DNA of 7,219 nucleotides, from positions 1 through 7,219 of the forward strand of contig JADGHA010000209.1 in the NCBI GenBank assembly GCA_019689695.1, given 5' to 3'. Below are positions 5,190 to 7,219 of the stretch, one piece after another; the stretch's first letter is position 1, and each line of letters starts with the position of its first letter. Origin of the DNA: Micromonosporaceae bacterium. GTDB lineage: Bacteria > Actinomycetota > Actinomycetes > Mycobacteriales > Micromonosporaceae. The notes below the pieces were generated by a model. That model did no database searches. It was not told the DNA's origin and saw only the letters and a program-made list of their open reading frames with translations. The position numbers and the translations under genes were made by a program.

Positions 5190-5246
5190 GGTCGTAGACA
5201 TCGCGCCGCGAGCCGCATCGCCGCGGGTGTGCCGTGCCGACCCCAG
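5186..5246 (+). promoter_or_regulatory. Possible leader stem hiding the ABC-F ribosome site
   Basis: CTGAGGTCG (5186-5194) can pair with CGACCCCAG (5238-5246), 5+3 bp around one A/C mismatch, enclosing a smaller stem CCGCG/CGCGG (5206-5210, 5222-5226). The 3' arm runs into the ABC-F Shine-Dalgarno AGGAG (5245-5249), and the 5' arm begins in the uORF stop region. A ribosome held on the uORF would melt the stem. Hand pairing only; moderate stability. Confidence 0.38.
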
Positions 5247-5257
5247 GAGCTCATCTG

Positions 5258-6847
5258 ATGTCCATTGTGTGCAATGACCTTTCCTTCACCCTGCCGGACG
5301 GCACCCCGGTCCTCGACCGGATCGATTTGACCATCGGGCCCGGCCGGACCGGGCTGATCGGCGTCAACGGGGCCGGGAAGTCCACATTGCTCAGACTCGT
5401 CGCCGGGCAGTTGCGGCCGACCCGCGGGTCGGTGAGCGTGGCCGGCGAGGTGGGCTACCTCCCGCAGAACCTGCCGCTGGACACGGCGCGCCGGGTCGAC
5501 GAGATGCTCGGCATCGCCCACGTACGCCATGCGCTGCGCGCGATCGAGGAGGGTGATGCCAGCGACCGGCACTTCGCGACCATCGGGGACGACTGGGACG
5601 TCGAGGAGCGGGCCCGAAAGCTGCTGGACCGCCTCGGCCTCGGCCACGTCGAGCTGGACCGGGCGGTCGGTGCGCTCTCCGGCGGTGAGGCCGTGCTGGT
5701 CGCGCTCTCCGCGTTGCTGCTGCGTCGGCCGGACGTGCTGCTGCTGGACGAGCCGACGAACAACCTCGACCTTGACGCGCGGGGTCGGCTCTACGCGGCC
5801 GTGTCGGCGTGGACCGGCGTACTCGTCGTGGTCAGCCACGACCGGGCCCTGCTCGACCGGGTCGACCAGATCGTCGAGCTGTCCGATGGGACGGCCCGGT
5901 CGTACGGCGGGAACCTCACCGCGTACGAGCAAGCCGTCGCCAGCGAGCAGGAGGCGGCCGAGCGGGCGGTCCGCGTGGCGGAGGCCGACGTCCGCCGGCA
6001 GCGGCGCGAGCTGACCGAGGCGCAGACCAAACTGGACCGTCGGGCGCGCGCGGGCCGGAAGGCCGCGCCGGGGCTGCCGAGGATCGTGGCGAACGCCCGC
6101 AAGCGCGCCGCGCAGGTCTCCGCCGGCAAGCTGCGCGATCTGCACGCTGACCGGCTGGCCGCGGCGCAGGCCCGGCTGGAGGAGGCGGTCGAGGCGGTGC
6201 GCGACGACGATGAGATTCGGGTGGACCTGCCGGAGACCGCGGTCCCGGCCGGCCGTACCGTGCTCACCGTCGAGGGGGTCGCGAATGGCATCGACCTGAT
6301 GATCCGTGGTCCGGAGCGGGTGGCGCTGCTCGGCCCGAACGGGGCGGGGAAGACCACGCTGCTGCGCCAGATCGTGGGTGAGCTCAGCCCGGCCGGCGGC
6401 ACGGTCCGGGTCGGGGTGCCGGTGCGGTACCTGCCCCAGCGGTTGGACATCCTGGACGACACGGTCAGCGTGCTGGAGAACGCCCGCCGACTGGCACCCG
6501 CTGGGTCGCTCGGCGCGGTGCGGCTGCGCCTGGCCAGGTTCCTGTTCCGCGGCGACCGCGCCGACCAGCTGGCCGGCACGCTCTCCGGCGGCGAGCGGTT
6601 CCGGGCGGCGCTGGCGGCGGTGCTGTCCGCGCAGCCGCCGCCACAGCTGCTGCTGCTCGACGAGCCGACCAACAACCTGGACATGGCCAGCGTGCGGCAG
6701 TTGGAGCAGGCGCTCGCCGGGTACCGCGGCGCGCTGATCGTGGCCAGCCACGACCTGCCGTTCCTGTCCGCGATCGGGATCACCCGTTGGCTGCGGCTGG
6801 ACCGGACGAGCGGCCTGCGGGAGGCGGAGAGTCAATTGTCGGGTTGA
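5258..6847 (+). CDS. ABC-F family ATPase (translation factor / possible antibiotic-resistance protein)
   Basis: 529-aa soluble protein with two ATP-binding domains and no membrane segments, as in ABC-F proteins that act in the ribosomal E site. ATG 5258 has AGGAG (5245-5249) 8 nt upstream. Domain 1: Walker A GVNGAGKST (35-43), signature LSGGE (140-144), Walker B LLLDEP with Glu165, SHD (193-195). The linker at about 225-325 is a charged helical hairpin with the tip GLPRIVANARKRAAQVSAG, the part that reaches toward P-site tRNA in relatives. Domain 2: GPNGAGKTT (359-367), LSGGE (442-446), LLLLDEP with Glu469, SHD (497-499). The DEPTNNLD form of both Walker B motifs is the ABC-F hallmark. The EttA-type arm in domain 1 appears absent. 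It may protect against a ribosome-targeting drug; the sequence alone does not say which. Confidence 0.93.
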   Translation: MSIVCNDLSFTLPDGTPVLDRIDLTIGPGRTGLIGVNGAGKSTLLRLVAGQLRPTRGSVSVAGEVGYLPQNLPLDTARRVDEMLGIAHVRHALRAIEEGDASDRHFATIGDDWDVEERARKLLDRLGLGHVELDRAVGALSGGEAVLVALSALLLRRPDVLLLDEPTNNLDLDARGRLYAAVSAWTGVLVVVSHDRALLDRVDQIVELSDGTARSYGGNLTAYEQAVASEQEAAERAVRVAEADVRRQRRELTEAQTKLDRRARAGRKAAPGLPRIVANARKRAAQVSAGKLRDLHADRLAAAQARLEEAVEAVRDDDEIRVDLPETAVPAGRTVLTVEGVANGIDLMIRGPERVALLGPNGAGKTTLLRQIVGELSPAGGTVRVGVPVRYLPQRLDILDDTVSVLENARRLAPAGSLGAVRLRLARFLFRGDRADQLAGTLSGGERFRAALAAVLSAQPPPQLLLLDEPTNNLDMASVRQLEQALAGYRGALIVASHDLPFLSAIGITRWLRLDRTSGLREAESQLSG

Positions 6848-6874
6848 GCCATCGGCCGGCCGGGCGGTGCGGGC

Positions 6875-6880
6875 TACCGT
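6875..6880 (+). promoter_or_regulatory. -10 box for a leaderless transcript
   Basis: TACCGT (TAnnnT) ends 6 nt before ATG 6887, so transcription would begin at the start codon. No Shine-Dalgarno precedes that ATG, which fits leaderless expression. No -35 with normal spacing was found (TTGAGC at 6844-6849 is about 25 nt away). Confidence 0.5.
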
Positions 6881-6886
6881 GTGTCC

Positions 6887-7219
6887 ATGAGCGATCTGGA
6901 CAGCGTGCTGGAGCGGCTGCTCACCGATCCGTCGTTCGCCCGCGCGCTGGCCGCGGACCCGGCGTCCGCCCTCGCCGGGTACCGGCTCACCCCCGAGGAG
7001 GTCGCGCTGCTCTCCAGCCAGGTCAGCGCCGACCCGGGCGAGCAGCACGCGGTCGAGACGCGGGACACCAAGTCCGGCTTGTTCGGCCTGCTCGCACCGC
7101 TGGCGGGCCTTGCCGCCGGCAGCGGCGGCGGTGGTGTCCCCGGCGGGGGTGGCGGTGTCCCCGGCGGGGGTGGTGGTCCCGCCGACCACCTCGGCTCGGG
7201 CAGCGGCGGTGCCGTGGGC
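6887..7219 (+). CDS. Unidentified small protein, helical N-terminus with Gly-rich tail (3' end outside window)
   Basis: I cannot name this gene. 111 codons are visible, with no stop before the window edge. Residues 1-50 look like two or three short helices (SDLDSVLERLLTDPSF, then ALAADPASALAGYRLTPEEV). The DPxF...L..DPxxAL..Y.LTxEE pattern recalls LigA-like domains and the leader part of some actinobacterial RiPP precursors. Residues 51-62 are charged, 63-78 hydrophobic (SGLFGLLAPLAGLAAG), and from 79 on the tail is Gly/Ser-rich with GVPGGGG twice in tandem. There is no signal peptide, and Cys is absent from the visible part. The start is chosen because a -10 box lies 6 nt upstream and codon use fits from this ATG. 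It lies 39 nt downstream of the ABC-F stop but probably has its own promoter. Confidence 0.68.
   Translation, partial: MSDLDSVLERLLTDPSFARALAADPASALAGYRLTPEEVALLSSQVSADPGEQHAVETRDTKSGLFGLLAPLAGLAAGSGGGGVPGGGGGVPGGGGGPADHLGSGSGGAVG
7133..7174 (+). repeat. Tandem 21-bp repeat encoding GVPGGGG twice
   Basis: Two in-frame copies of a 21-bp unit (7133-7153 and 7154-7174); the first 18 bp are identical and the last codon differs only in its third base (GGC/GGT). It encodes residues 83-96 of the unidentified protein. The near-identity at the DNA level suggests a recent duplication by slippage. Confidence 0.85.

Noticed and set aside
5147..7189. 680-codon open frame on the minus strand
   Set aside because: Antisense shadow of the ABC-F gene and its neighbours in high-GC DNA: Arg/Gly/Gln/His-rich with no domain, while the plus strand has intact ABC motifs.
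1..7219. Insertion sequences, CRISPR arrays, phage attachment sites
   Set aside because: No transposase or integrase motifs, no regularly spaced repeats and no terminal inverted repeats with target duplications were seen; base composition is even throughout.

Overview
This is a high-GC actinobacterial chromosome segment. The codon bias is strongly G/C-ending, GTG and TTG starts occur, there are TAnnnT -10 boxes placed for leaderless transcription, and the chorismate mutase is of the short mycobacterial (AroQ-delta) type. A Micromonospora-like organism is my guess from overall style; the sequence does not prove it.

Layout. (1) Positions 2-3550, + strand: the distal four genes of a peptide/nickel-type ABC importer operon, namely a partial DppB/OppB permease, a DppC/OppC permease, and DppD-like and DppF-like ATPases. 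They are tightly packed, with two 8-nt stop/start overlaps. The operon ends at a 12-bp GC hairpin shared with the convergent next gene. (2) Positions 3577-4063, - strand: a 95-aa chorismate mutase behind a leader. The leader encodes a 21-aa peptide carrying a Tyr-Phe-Phe-Tyr run and three RNA segments that can form pause, antiterminator and terminator hairpins. This is the layout of a classical ribosome-mediated attenuator sensing Phe/Tyr supply, and it looks leaderless. It is the most interesting object in the window. (3) Positions 4162-5103: a divergent pair, a small cupin protein (-) and a MarR-family regulator (+). The 51-bp gap between them holds a perfect GACAAC-N3-GTTGTC operator, a third half-site 21 bp away, and a plausible promoter in each direction. 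(4) Positions 5143-6847, +: an ABC-F ATPase of the translation-factor/antibiotic-resistance kind. It is preceded by a three-codon upstream ORF with a near-perfect Shine-Dalgarno and a possible stem that would partly hide the ABC-F ribosome site. (5) Positions 6887-7219, +: the start of an unidentified small protein with a helical, RiPP-leader-like N-terminus and a Gly-rich tail containing tandem GVPGGGG repeats. It runs off the window and is probably leaderless.

How it works together. The importer would feed peptides into the cell, and the chorismate mutase commits chorismate to Phe/Tyr and appears to be tuned by Phe/Tyr-tRNA charging. The MarR/cupin pair looks like a self-contained ligand-responsive switch, and the ABC-F gene looks inducible by ribosome stalling. 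These are separate transcription units; I see no evidence that they form one pathway. All RNA structures were found by hand pairing, without energy calculation.
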